From positions 113,786,501 through 113,850,500 of the forward strand of contig NC_060213.1 in the NCBI RefSeq assembly GCF_021130785.1: a stretch of DNA of 64,000 nt. The letters run 5' to 3'. How positions within the stretch are numbered: the first letter of the stretch is position 1; each line of letters opens with the position of its first letter. This DNA comes from Homalodisca vitripennis. Its lineage: Eukaryota; Arthropoda; Insecta; Hemiptera; Cicadellidae. Below, in pieces: positions 52,136 through 64,000 of the stretch. The translations under genes were made by a program, and so were the position numbers. Under the pieces are notes generated by a model. It was not told the DNA's origin. It was given only the letters and a program-made list of their open reading frames with translations, and ran no database searches.

Positions 52136-53238
52136 GGCAATCCCCCCCCTACTCGTCTTCCGCAGCTTAAGTTTACACCCTTTTATTACAATCGATCATT
52201 ATTCTCAATATCCATCGAGAGTCTAAATGCTTCGCACAGAACCTGGAATAACTGACGTGATTCATGCATATACTGAAAAATTATAATTTTTAGTAGTAAT
52301 TTAACAATTTAATATAATATTTTTAAAGAAATAAGCGTGTTTTAAATAATTAGGAACAATATATTTATCCTATTTTGTACTTTGAATTATTAACGAAATA
52401 AATTAAATACATTATTCTCAAGTTTACAGATATATTGGCTGTAATTAAAAATGCTGTCAAAATATTTATTTTCTGTCTTATAGTCTAAAACTTATCTTTC
52501 CGTTTCTCAATTCACTAATTTATTAACGACTTCAAATAACAAACAAAGAATTATAATTTTATTTTGGAATAAAACAGTATTCATGTTATCATTCCTTGTC
52601 AATTTAAAACTTTTTACTTTAATTAAGATTGTTTTTGGATGCAGTATAATAAATGGTCGCCACTACAATCGAATCATGATATTCGATTAGAAATATTGAA
52701 ACTATCGAATATAACATTTGACCTAAAAGACATTCATAATTAATCATTGACAAATGGTTTTATTTCATTTACGTACTGAATAGGCTATTGACATCAGCAA
52801 AATAATGACGATGAACATGCAATAAATTTTGTATCAAAATTTATTCCTATACATTGAACAAGGTTTTAAATGGTTACACGGTTAATATAAAAACCTTGCT
52901 CCCTTAAATCTGAAGTGTCCAGTTTGTAGTGAGGAGATGAGAACTAGAATTGAACGTGGAAGTCAAATAGTGTCTCGCTATAATTAAAGTCAAACACGAC
53001 GTTGCAAAAAACGTACTTGAGAAAACCTTTTTCTGAATATTCTAAATTTGCTATGACATTTTGCTATCAGTATTTTTAGATATTCAAGAATATCGAGAAT
53101 TCGGTACATTATACTGCTGTGCCCGCTTGTACTGCATCCTATTTCTTTAATGGAAAATTGATTTTGTAAAACGGAAAGTTGAAAGAGAGAAAGAAGCTAC
53201 TCACCTTTCAGATGAGGTGGCTGTCACAAGAGGGGGGG

Positions 53239-53278
53239 GTTTATCGAGTGGCAGTCATCGTTTTATTGGTATTGTCAC
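53239..53278 (+). repeat. Recurring TTTATCGAGTGACA block (copy 4)
   Basis: TTTATCGAGTGGCAGTCATC followed by TTTTATTGGTATTGTCAC, preceded by a G-run as at 18221. Confidence 0.7.
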
Positions 53279-53730
53279 CCTGCTGTCCAAAGGTGAGAGG
53301 TGTTAACGTCCAAACATTTTCCATCTCCAGAACCAAACGTTCATTTTTGTCAAAATAAAAACCTATTTACAATACATATGTTGCGTATAACATTTAATTC
53401 AGAACCATAGAAGAGGAACAACATATATCTTTTATCAACCTTGATTCAGTATGCTGATCAATTCTGTTACATTACTATACTAACCAACGTATGGTTAGGA
53501 TGTTGGTGACCGCTTCGTCAGAATAACAATGAACTCTGCGCACGTTGAATGATATCGCTCAATACCAAGTTTTGATGACAATATCATGATGTTATTATCT
53601 TTATCAGCTTTATACTATGATTTTGATCAATATAACAATCAACATTTCGTATAATGATGATCATCAATACAACAGTCCAAAATTCGTTTAAGTAAATAAA
53701 ATAATATTACTTTTTATAATTTTTGGAGGT

Positions 53731-54129
53731 GATAGGAAAATATACACTGCACATAAAAGTCTTATATGGTTTTTAAATAAAGATTGTATTACTATTAAGA
53801 CATTAAAAAATGAAGACATCAGAACATTAAGCAGATATAGATTATTTTCAGTACATTACCGGTATAGACATTCCATGGAATATATCATTTGTATATATTG
53901 AATTAGCATTAACATTCCTTTCATATTATTTTATACTGAATAAATTCCAATTGGACTAAGAGGAGCGATTTCGAGGACTGTATTTTTTATAGGCAAGCTT
54001 TATTGTGTTACAATGAATTGGTTATTATCAAAATACAGCATGTATGAGATAATAAGCGTATTTCTAGCTAATATAGGTTGAACAAATTTTCTAAATTATT
54101 GGCTGAACGTTAGCGAAGCCTGAAACTCG
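53731..54129. other. Junction between copies C and A2
   Basis: A+T-rich sequence without a gene. Its last part (GGCTGAACGTTAGCGAAGCC, about 54101-54120) is the start of a dispersed repeat also seen at 35335. Confidence 0.4.
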
Positions 54130-55654
54130 AGGGACTGGAAAATTTCATTTCTGCCTCTCTCTCTAGCTGACTGTTTTCTGCACGATATTTCAACACTAAT
54201 TCTTCATTTCTATATAGGCAACACTGAGTTGGGATGATGGTGCAAGTCTATGCTATGGAATTTGGCTGAGCAATATGTTTACATTGGTATTAAAGGGTAA
54301 ACGTAATCGCCACGAGAAAATAGCGGTGTAATAAATTAGTTAAAAAAGTGAGTACTATTATGTGAGATGCTAAAATATGGTATTTTTATACATAGAGTAA
54401 AAAGAAAAATAATAGAGTGGAAAGTCATTGTCAATAGTGCGTGATAAAATTTTATTTGAGTGCACTTTAGTACCCTCCAAAGCACTCCGGAACTTTTATT
54501 ATTTGAACACTGCTATGAAACCAAAACAAAATATTTGATTTATCAGGTCGAAATATATACAAAATTTTAAATAAACCTAAGTACTATCTTGTTTACATTA
54601 TTTTAGCATGGTTACTAAATAAATAAGAATAGTGCATTATGTTGTTGGAACACATATGGATTCAAAATAACATATAATTACTTCCTTTCTGTATTACAAA
54701 TTATTACAGAGTAATGCAGACCAAACTGAATGCCATCCTTCAATCAAAACACGCTAGTCGAATTATCAGTGATGTTTAACCGCTAATTAATGATCAACTG
54801 TTTACAGCCTAAATTACGAGCTCAATGTTGTCATTTAAAGCACTTGCTTTGAAATTTGTTTGGATACATTACATGTTGTTTTCATGATATATAATAAGGA
54901 AATACTTTTTATTATTCATATAATTATCAATTAATAAAATGTTTTGTTTTATTTTTTTTTTATTTAATATTTTCTTCTTGTAATGCTTATATTTTCAGAA
55001 AATTATTAAGTCCTATAATACGTAATTACTAGTTAAAATTTCTAACTCTGTGTTGTTAATTTTATTTAATAAATCAACTCCGATAAATTACAACGACATA
55101 TATACTCCTTTATTAATATAAACGTCCAAACTATTTAATTATATGTTTAATATTTCGCACTTACTTATAATACATAAAATTTAATACAATTTTGTAAACA
55201 ATATACAACATATAACACACCGAAACAAACTTGAACGGTCTGCTGTGTAACACTGCTTGTTTTTATATTTGGATCGTACTGTTATTAAACTAATTAAGTT
55301 AAAACTAAATTAAGTTAGTAAAACTGTTATATTTCGAATAAATCTAGTCAGATTTTGAAAATAACTTCATGTCATTTTGTAATAGAACTACGCACCCTTA
55401 CCTAATAATGTATTAATGAAAACTTCAACTTTTATGATATTTTATATCTAATATTTTTAATCACCGTTATTTTAATTATATTTGTTTTGTACAGCTATAG
55501 GGACTAATTCAAACAACCAAATTTGAACACTCTGTCTTAAACCATTGATGTATAAACATTTTATAAACCATTATATATATATAAATGGTTTTATTTTATT
55601 TTATTTTCAAAACAAACCGTTCTTAGATATAGGTTCCAACTGTTTCCTAAATAT

Positions 55655-56092
55655 TTGTCGACCGTTATGAAACAACCTTTATATCTAGTTAAGTACGATA
55701 ATATTATAGAAAATTACAGCTTTAATATTTTACTTCTTGTACATTTAAACATTACAATTTTCTTTTCATACGTAAATGGAATCTCTTCCACAAATACATA
55801 TAGATCTCCACATCCGCCTCTCACCTCACCTATACGAAAACATCACCCTCAATCCCACCCGCAGCCCAAATACACATTCTCTGTTTCACATCTAGCATTG
55901 AAAGCAGGAAATGGTAATGTGGAGATCGCTTTAAAAGCTCCCACACGAGGAGAGTACTTTAAATCCTGTCTTTTGTTTGCTTTTCCATCACGGAAATATG
56001 ATTTAAATTCTTTAACCACCCACTTAATGATTGTACTTTTCCGTTTTCAAGCATCAACTTCAGTCATTCGAGAGCTAACACAGAACTTTTAA
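55655..56092 (+). other. Weak 145-codon open frame in A2
   Basis: Counterpart of 1493-1930, also starting at a non-ATG codon. Many amino-acid differences from A1 argue against constraint on a protein. Confidence 0.15.
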
Positions 56093-57709
56093 TTTCCACA
56101 AATGAAAATGTCTGAATGCCATTTTTAAAAAAGTATATAAAATTATTAAAACGTATGTAAAATTGACATCTTAAAAGTAAACATTTAGTTTGCTGAATTT
56201 ATCTAATCTAAATATAAACCCGTACTTTGATTCTCAAAAATTTATAATTCCTGGGTATATCAGAAAAGTGTAGGTAAATGACAGCAGATACTAAATTTAT
56301 CAAGAAATAGTAACTGCTAAAGTTTAAATTGGAATTAAAGTTTTCTGAATATCCGTAAGATGTTTAATAGACTTAAAATAGAGTTAAACTAGAAACGATT
56401 AATAACTTGCAGATTTTAATGTTTTGTTTAACATTACGTAGACAGATATATATTTGAAAATTCATAATTTCATATATAATACGTAAGTTCATTTAGCCTT
56501 ATATTGAACAAAACACGTATACAGTCATACTGATTGTGTTTAAAAACGTAATAGGATTATTTAGCATTTTTGCACTTTCCAGAGCTAGTTTAAAACCAAT
56601 AAGGTAATTCTATTTAATTTAATAAAATAGATCAATGCTACATCCTGTTCAGTTTATTAATTTTGTTTACTATCAAAAACATATAAAATATTATCCCATT
56701 TTAAGTACAAAATATGATCAACTACAGTAAAAGTGAAAACTTAATAATAAATTGAATACTCAACTTTAAATTGGATTCAATGCTCAACTGTGATACTTGT
56801 ATAGAAAATTGCACCAAACTATGCTGAACTCCAGAGCAATATATAACTCTAGGTGCAGCAGTAAAACACATGTGAACCGCGGGAGCTTTTATATCCAGCC
56901 GAGGTGTAAGGTTTGTTTTATCTCTGTTCAGAAGTAGTAAACAACAGTTTCGTTCTGAGATAAAACGTCAGTAATTAAATATACGTACCCCTCACAGTTA
57001 AAATCTACCGTACTTTGTGAGTCATTGGTAAACCAGTCAGTAATTAAAATACGTAATCGATACTATTATAAATATACCATAGGCTTTTTAAATCATTGAC
57101 CCATTACTTAAGTATATTTCTTAATATTCAAAAATCTAACATATTGGCCTGCATGGTGAAACATTCAATAATAAAAGTGGTGCAATCAATTTTGAGTTTA
57201 TAAATATTTTTGTGCATTAAATCTAACTTAACATGTCTACCGTACCAAAAGGCTATTGCATCTCCACTTGTATGTTATATTTTTGTCTCACAGGTAGTTT
57301 CGATTAACATTTGAAATATTTACTAATGACCATTGGCAACTTTTATAAATTTTTAGTGTTACAATGGCCACCAAGTAATACTAGTACTCGATACTAGTAA
57401 AACACAGTTTGGATATCAATAAAGGGAAATACAGAATTCTTACTAATTGCTCACTTTAGAAGCTGATAATAGCTTATTATCAACAAGTCAATTAGTAATG
57501 ATCAATACAATCAATTAGTACAAAACATACATTTTTAGGTCAGGAAAGTACTGTAAGTTCATAACAGTTATTTATTATAATGGTGAATTATTTATATTGA
57601 TAGTATAACTTTGAATGAGAATCGATTATGTAAAATTAGATTATATTATACTGGCAGAGAGGGAGCTTACTTGTCAAATGAGATAACTGTCACATGATGA
57701 GGGGTGGTG

Positions 57710-57751
57710 AGGTTTTATCGAGTGACACTCACTGTTTTATTGGTATTGTCA
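57710..57751 (+). repeat. Recurring TTTATCGAGTGACA block (copy 5)
   Basis: Counterpart in A2 of the block at 3554-3596. Confidence 0.7.
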
Positions 57752-59628
57752 TCCTAGTGTTTGTAAATGGCGGATATCATCATCCAAACATACTTTCTAC
57801 TCCTAGGGTCATGTACTCATTTTATTTGTAAATTCAAAATTTATACATACGATGTGTAAATTAATGTATATTAATATATTATGTATAGCTTTTTGTACAC
57901 CGCCTGTAGATTACAAATAATATTATCTTGTTAGTGTTAATCTTCACTGTATTACGTCGATCAAATGTATGTAGCAATAATGATAAATTACGTAATAAGA
58001 TGTTGATCATATGTTTGGATATTGATCAACGCTTTCTCATTATGCTTATAGGCACTATTTTATTACATTAAGATAAAACGTGAAGACTAACGTTCATTTA
58101 AATTTACACTAAATTAAAACGTTTATTACAGATAGGCTCATACATGCGTTTAGGAATGAATTAATAGACCCTCGATTTGTCTATTAATACATAAATAAAT
58201 AATAAATATATTTAATTTTTAATGGAAGTTTTAGGATAATAGAAAATATACGTTATTAGCACAAATAATATAAACGTTATGGCATTTGTCACTAAACGTG
58301 AGAAAATGATCGACTGAAATATTTTTCATAAATAATAAAACTGCACTATATTGCGTTGAAAAATGTGCAGGCGTCTTTTTTAATGTCAAATGACTCGATT
58401 AAAAATCGTATACATAAATCTAATAATAGATAAAAGTATTTTTCTATTTTTTTATCATTCATGCGAATTAACGAGTTAGCCATTTTTCATTATTGAAATA
58501 TGAAAAACACTAATTTACTTGCTATTTAACCTTACGTAGGTTACACTTTATGCTGTTATTCATTGTTTTGTTCCTTTTAAGTATTTTACTTAACTATGAA
58601 ACTTTAGTGTATTATTATTATTAACATTACAATTTTTCTATAATACACGATGTAAAAATATTTAAAACTTATATTGTTCGATTTACATCTCTTATGTTGC
58701 AATTGTTCTCACCAACAAATTCAGGGTAACTTGGTACGGCCAAGTCTACGTAATATAATGAATAATAAATAAATAATTCTATACATAACCCTTCATGCAA
58801 TCATTCAGAAACTTTCACAAAATGAATGTATTGTGTTATAATTTACATAAAATTTACACGCACAAGCGTACATTACGCATTTTGTAAATATCTTCAACAC
58901 GATATCGAAAAATCTAGTAACATATTTTACAATTTTACATATTGGAATTTTACATGAAGTCTATACAGAAGTCTATAAAACTTGTATAAAACAATATTCA
59001 TTATAAAGTAAAAAATGAGCCCAACCTGTATACGTTTTCGTCTGAGTAAAGGTATATAAGTTAAAAGGGAAGAAATTAACAAACTTAACTATAAACATCT
59101 CGTCAAAGTTTACGCTTAGCTAATTTTCACGCTGTTTAACTGTTCTCTCGACCTACTACTACAGCAAAAGCTGAAAGTATTTCTTGGAAACCCAATAAAT
59201 CAGACTTCTAGGATAAAATGTTGCCTCATGTTTCCTGCTGAATTCTTCATAACCTGAAAGCTCCCGATAGTTAGCTTGAGTGCTCCTCCGGTAAAACATA
59301 TCAATCATTCTTAAACGATCATGATAAAATCTTTGATTACCTTCCAGGAAAATATATTAAATGAAGGTGTTTTAACATTTCCTGTTCTATTTCAAGATTT
59401 CAGTTTAATTAAGTATTAACAAAATCCACATGCAACTATATCATGCGATATGACACAATAACGTTCAAATCTAAAGAAGAAATCCAGCATAATAAGCCAT
59501 ATTTTAAACACATTGAACACCTAAAATGGTTCATTAAACTCTATGTCATGTATCTTTCGACCGTTAAATATTTACAAAAGTGTATACCAAATTTAACACA
59601 TTTATTTACTGACATGGTCTAATTGTAT

Positions 59629-60448
59629 TTACTCATTTGGACCGACTGAACGAAACACATGAGGTTGGAAACCGCTAAGGTCGTAATAATGAAAACTCGA
59701 TTTTCAAATTTTACTTATATGTTAAATTGTGGCAAATATAAAAGGATAAATCATAAAAGCACCGCTTCTAAATATTAAAATAAATAATGTATTGCCCCGT
59801 TGTTGCCAAATAGAGTAATAGTTAACTAAATGATATCCTAGGGGTGGGCCTAATGGTTCCAGTGTTCTATGGGAATTTTGCATACGAACTTGGTAATTAT
59901 TAAAACTTTAAAATTGACGTCCCTTCACGTTGAATGTCGACAAGCGCGGGCATCAGCACTTTGGCTTAAAATTGTAGCTGTAGTCGGAAAAAATTAAAGA
60001 TTAGTTGATTAGAATTCTGAAACATCAATGTCAGAAGCACTTGAAGTTGAAATCAGAGACTCGAAGTTGAACTCAACTAAAACAAAATCACGACGGCACT
60101 AGCCATTTATCAAGACAACTTAAGATTCATAACAACTTGGTGTCGTCAGAAGGACATCACCACACTATTATCAATATTAATCTGCCAAATAAAACGTCTA
60201 CCAAAGTTAACTTACTTTTTACAACTTTACTTTATATTACATTCAAAATTAGATGTCTCGCATGAAAGGGTTAATTTATAATACGAAAATATAAATTTTA
60301 CTTACGGACATGGCGCGCGAGGTGTTTCTCGGCAGCAAGATTGTCAGCTACAAAGTTCCCGACAGAAACAATCAATACGCGTGCCAATTAGGTTATTAAT
60401 CCACCAAGAATTCATCGTATGTAACTTATATTAACCAGTAACGAGTAA
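59629..60448 (+). mobile_element. Block S in A2
   Basis: Counterpart of 5458-6302, with ends TTACTCATT and AACGAGTAA. It is shorter than in A1, mainly through loss of two 20-bp units and small indels. Confidence 0.45.
60038..60077 (+). repeat. 20-bp tandem repeat, two units
   Basis: Counterpart of the four-unit array at 5841-5920. Confidence 0.8.
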
Positions 60449-60847
60449 TGAGGTTGCGAAAATATGTATTATACAAAATAAAACTGAATAACGGTAAACA
60501 TTGTTGAGAATGTATTAGGGTAGAAAGTAAACCACTCCACATGGCACGTAACAGTCGTCGCCGTGTTTGCATGCATAGTTTCAATTTATTGCTCATTTCA
60601 TTATGCTGCGCGCGTTAATATGTCGCATGCTAATGCGGCATATATGTTTGTACTCTGTTTGCTTGAAAATGTATTTTAATGTTATGCTTTTCTTGGTGCT
60701 AGCATGACTACATATAAGAGCAATGTAAAAACATTTACTAACACTTTTTTCAAATCCTATGGAGTTATAGGCGCCACCACCAAACTCGAAGTTTCGTATT
60801 TAGAAATGTAGGTTCTTGTAAAATTTCAAGTGTGTAGGTCACAAAAT

Positions 60848-61192
60848 TTATCTGAACATTTTCCATCGTTCATTGACACAAAAATCAGTAAAATTAGGTT
60901 TAGAGATCTACAGTCTGATCTCTTCCTCAGGTGAATAATAATCTAACACATAAACACAATTTAAGTTAAAATAAACAAATCATAACAGAGCGTTATGACA
61001 CACATAAGTCAGGAATTACAAACGTTGTGTGTCAGCTCCATACGCACTAACTCTTCAACAGCTAATAAAAACTACATAACAAATACAGAATACAGGTCAC
61101 AATAGGTCTGTATTCGCCGAACAACCAAATACGACCCACTTTTATATTACTGAAAAATGACAAATGTCCGAAAAAATCCCGTTTCCTTCAGT
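60848..61192 (+). mobile_element. 66-bp-TIR element in A2 (empty-site version)
   Basis: The left end (CATTTTCCATCGTTCA), interior and right end (AAATGTCCGAAAAAATCCCG) are recognisable. The site CCATAC-GCAC-TAACTC at 61038-61053 corresponds to the LTR insertion point in A1 and is uninterrupted. A second right-end-like copy lies at 61360-61410. Confidence 0.65.
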
Positions 61193-62804
61193 TTATATTA
61201 TTTCATTATGCTATACGTTTTACTATGTAAAATGCTAATACGGCATTTAATCTATATGAATTTCACGATTTAATGAACGTAAAACGTTCAACACTTATAA
61301 TTAAAACTGAACTACAGAATACAACTCACCAACGAACCACATAAAACTGAACCATTTCTGTATCACTGAACGTTGGAAAATGTCCGGAAAAATCGTGTTT
61401 CCTTCACAATCCTTCCGCCTTAAAAACAATTAGAAAAATAATATATGGTTCAGTTCGTGGTCAATCTATGCAGACAGAAATAAAATATTTTTCCAGCTCC
61501 TTGAGTGATAGTCTTCACTGACGCTCAACCAATAAAATCAATAAAAATAATATATATTTCTCAGAAGAAAATAAAAATACAACACATTTTCTTTAATTAT
61601 AAGTGCATAGAGACACTTATATATTATATCACTCATACACTTATACACTTATATTTATATATAATCAAAACTAACGAAAACGGCCAAGTTCCACGTTACA
61701 CTAACGATAGTCTAGGTTTTTACATCACCTACGAAAGTACCTAAACTTATTTTAAAATAATATATAATTATCCTTATTTATGGATTAGTTAATACTCATG
61801 TAAACCCTTTCCTAATTATCTTAAAATTAATTTAAAATAAATATATCATTCAAAATAAAGCATGACACGAAGTTGTGCGATGGAATATATTTCATATTAT
61901 CTCATTGAAAAGTTTCGCATAGCTCAGTCTAGTAGCACTAAGAAATATTATGACTATCTCAAATAAAAGTAAGTTAGCTTCAAATTCCACAATGTGATTA
62001 ACTGTTATTAGAACTAAATCACTAGCCCATATGATTAATTAAGGGAACGGTTTTAATTAAGATTCATAAACTTTATCTAAAACTCAGATAATTTTTGTAC
62101 ATTAATAACATTCATAGATTGAACATTTATTTGATTTCCTACTGGAATTATGTTCACTAATAATTACATCCAAGTGTAATCTATAATATATGTAATGTCA
62201 ACACCACGTAGTAATCATCTATTTCGTTTTAATTTTAAGATTTGAAGTTAATTAGTATTAACCAAATATCCATATTTTATCTATCAACTGCGTTATATTT
62301 TTCATTATATGAAATGAAATGTTATTGGTTTAAAGCCAACAAACTATAGGTAAGCAAAAAAATTAAACTAAAATTATTTCTTGTATAAAGGTCACTATTT
62401 ACTCACACCAATTCTGGTATGTCTTCACCGTGTACTTCAATGAAAAACGCCTGATTTCTAAAGAAATCGAGTACAATAATTTTTCGATTATCCGCAGAAT
62501 TTACCGAGTTGGATACCATGAATTTCACGGATAATCAATATAGTTACAAACAGTTTTACTCAGTACTATGTACTGTACGTATTTACAATTACAAATTCTG
62601 TTTAACACGCCATAGCAGGTATGCTCCATAAAACATTCTCACCAGTACAGTACTGGTCGGTACAGCAGTATATTCTTCTGTGTCTTTTAAATTTGAATTA
62701 GTTAAAATATTAACCAAAATTATTAAATCATTTCAATATTTCCAGTATAGGTATACACCAGTGGTTTCAGTTACTCTTTAACTTATTTTATTCTACAGCC
62801 AATC

Positions 62805-62811
62805 AATCGAT
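62805..62811. repeat. Target-site duplication AATCGAT, left
   Basis: AATCGAT is repeated at 63706-63712 on the other side of the LINE insertion. Confidence 0.85.
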
Positions 62812-63350
62812 TTCTACAGCTTACAAAGATTTCTACCTGAACGGATCAAACTACTGTTGACAAAATCACTAGTACTTCCACACTTCAATTACTGCAACTC
62901 TGTGATGAATGACATGACGGTAGCACTTAGTGAGAAGCTGCAAAGGACTGAAAACTACTGTTTACGTTACGTTACGTTTATGATGTGAGACGAGACCAAC
63001 ACATTACACCGTACTATATTCAGGGAAATATTTTGAAATTAAAAGAACAACGATCAATCAAAATACTAAATTTAGTTCATTCAATTTTACAATCTGGATT
63101 TCCAAAATATTTTTCAAACTATTTCCAATTTATATCTCATGATAGTGTAAGAAGCACTCGCTCTGGTTCTCGTACCTTAAGAATGCCCCAACACAGGACT
63201 GTAGTATTTGATAGATCTTTTCAAGTGATGGGTTGTCGTCTGTGGAACTCCCTCCCCCCAGAAATCACTTCCATTGAGGGGGATCGGCGGTTTGTGGCGG
63301 CACTGAGACGTTTGTACCATGAACGGTTGGTCGGGGCGGGTCCGTCCTAG
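62812..63350 (+). pseudogene. LINE reverse transcriptase C-terminal fragment with one frameshift
   Basis: The first part reads SLQRFLPERIKLLLTKSLVL and on through a HFNYC motif typical of LINE C-termini. The second part, in another frame (62985-63350), contains HITPYY, ILNLVHSILQSGFPKY, STRSGSRTLRMP and RLWNSLPPEI, standard CR1/L2-like C-terminal motifs. The frame changes around 62965-62985, where a 5-bp unit CGTTA occurs in tandem; one extra unit accounts for the break. Catalytic domains are absent, so this is a dead fragment. It differs in family from the LINEs at 24203 and 43286. Confidence 0.85.
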
Positions 63351-63705
63351 GGGTCTGTGGGTGTGGTGCTGGCATTGTGTGTGAGGAGTGTGAGTGAGTC
63401 AAAACTGCATATATATTATTTATTTCAAAAATATTCTTATTATATATTTATAAATTATTGTTATTAGGTATTAATTATAGTTTTTGGTTCATATTAAAAA
63501 TGGAAGTTGTAATATTATTTTGTGTTATGATTGTATAATTATATTTTTATTTATTTATATTTAGAAGTATCATATTTATAATTTTTTAGTGTTTTGTTTA
63601 ATTTAATGTATTTAGTAAGGTAGATTAGTGTTAGTATTAATTTGGTTAATATGAGGCCCTAACTTTGCCTGTTGAAATAAAGGAATTTTCATTTCATTTC
63701 ATTTC
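62812..63705 (+). mobile_element. 5'-truncated LINE insertion in A2
   Basis: This 894-bp insertion has 7-bp target duplications, a C-terminal reverse transcriptase fragment, a 3' untranslated region and a tail of ATTTC units (about 63687-63705) after AATAAA. The matching place in A1 (17525-17533) is uninterrupted, so the insertion followed the duplication. Confidence 0.9.
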
Positions 63706-63712
63706 AATCGAT
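63706..63712. repeat. Target-site duplication AATCGAT, right
   Basis: Matches 62805-62811. Confidence 0.85.
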
Positions 63713-63797
63713 GTAATGTAGGTAAATATCAAGAGCGAACTGGTATTACAAGTACAGATTAAAGGGTCTACTTGGGATTCCCTTTTACTTTAACTCA

Positions 63798-63841
63798 TGA
63801 CTCATCCATGAGTCAGACAAGTTTCCCTCGTCCGTGAGTCA
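63798..63841. promoter_or_regulatory. AP-1-like motif cluster in A2
   Basis: TGACTCA (63798), TGAGTCA (63809) and TGAGTCA (63835), spaced exactly as in A1. Confidence 0.4.
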
Positions 63842-64000
63842 GCCATTCCCCCTAACAGTCTTCCGCAGCCCAAGTTTACATTCTTTTTTTACAATCGGTC
63901 GATATTCTCAATATTCAATGAGAATCCAAACGCTTCGTACAAAACCTGGAGTGACTTAAGTGATCCTTGCTTATGAAGATTGCAAAGTATATCATATTTA

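Larger units (their letters stand above)
48300..53730 (+). repeat. Macro-repeat copy C, old and divergent
   Basis: This follows A1 in order: 48300-49700 matches 2510-3610, 49700-50400 matches about 3660-4300, 50450-50600 matches about 5270-5400, and 50700-53730 matches about 16400-18640. It lacks A1 4300-5270, block S and the 66-bp-TIR element. It keeps both TTTATCGAGTGACA blocks and the AP-1-like palindrome. No coding frame was found. A direct continuation to A2 at 54130 makes C and A2 neighbours in tandem order. Confidence 0.75.
54130..64000 (+). repeat. Macro-repeat copy A2 (continues beyond the window)
   Basis: This is a near-identical counterpart of A1 (1-6886 plus 16199 to about 17820). 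It lacks the LTR retrotransposon, has two instead of four 20-bp units at 60038-60077, and contains a LINE insertion at 62812-63705. Around 61050-61340 it holds extra sequence absent from A1, including a second copy of the TTTCATTATGCT...CGGCAT stretch first seen at 60597-60645. Confidence 0.88.

Overview
This window looks like heterochromatin-like or gene-poor intergenic DNA from an animal, most likely an insect. It is strongly A+T-rich, carries long TG/CA and TA microsatellites, and shows no recognisable host gene. Every convincing coding region belongs to a transposable element: one Ty3/gypsy-type LTR retrotransposon and three non-LTR retrotransposons (LINEs). A tRNA-derived SINE and at least two small inverted-repeat element families are also present. 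The insect assignment rests on element types and composition; no species-level marker was seen.

Layout. Positions 1-6886 and 16199 to about 18840 form one copy (A1) of a long non-coding repeat. It is split by a complete 9.3 kb LTR retrotransposon at 6887-16198: 2.0 kb near-identical LTRs, gag, then pol read by a -1 frameshift. A second, very similar copy (A2) fills 54130-64000 and runs off the window. A2 lacks the LTR element but carries its own 0.9 kb LINE insertion at 62812-63705, so each copy shows the empty site of the other's insertion. An older, divergent copy (C) lies at about 48300-53730, immediately before A2. A partial, rearranged copy (B) lies at about 21700-23900. It contains an inverted copy of one internal block, which suggests that this block is itself a mobile element.

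Between the copies, 24203-25882 is a 5'-truncated LINE (minus strand) flanked on both sides by TG microsatellite, as if it had inserted into one array. Positions 28963-29267 are a short element with 66-bp terminal inverted repeats. The LTR element sits inside a relative of this family. Positions 32750-38060 form a large, old, imperfect inverted repeat whose interior holds a tRNA-derived SINE (about 36047-36293). Positions 43286-46870 hold a LINE (minus strand) with an intact 998-codon endonuclease/reverse transcriptase frame. The remaining stretches are A+T-rich DNA in which I see no gene.

Interpretation. The order of events can partly be read from the nesting: ancestral repeat (C-like), then small-element insertions into A, then duplication giving A1 and A2, then the LTR element into A1 and a LINE into A2. 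The most unusual features are the macro-repeat itself with its conserved non-coding blocks (paired AP-1-like palindromes, TGATCA clusters, a recurring TTTATCGAGTGACA block), the likely -1 frameshift signal, and the LINE inside a TG array. All similarity statements come from reading the sequence by eye; no alignment or database search was run.
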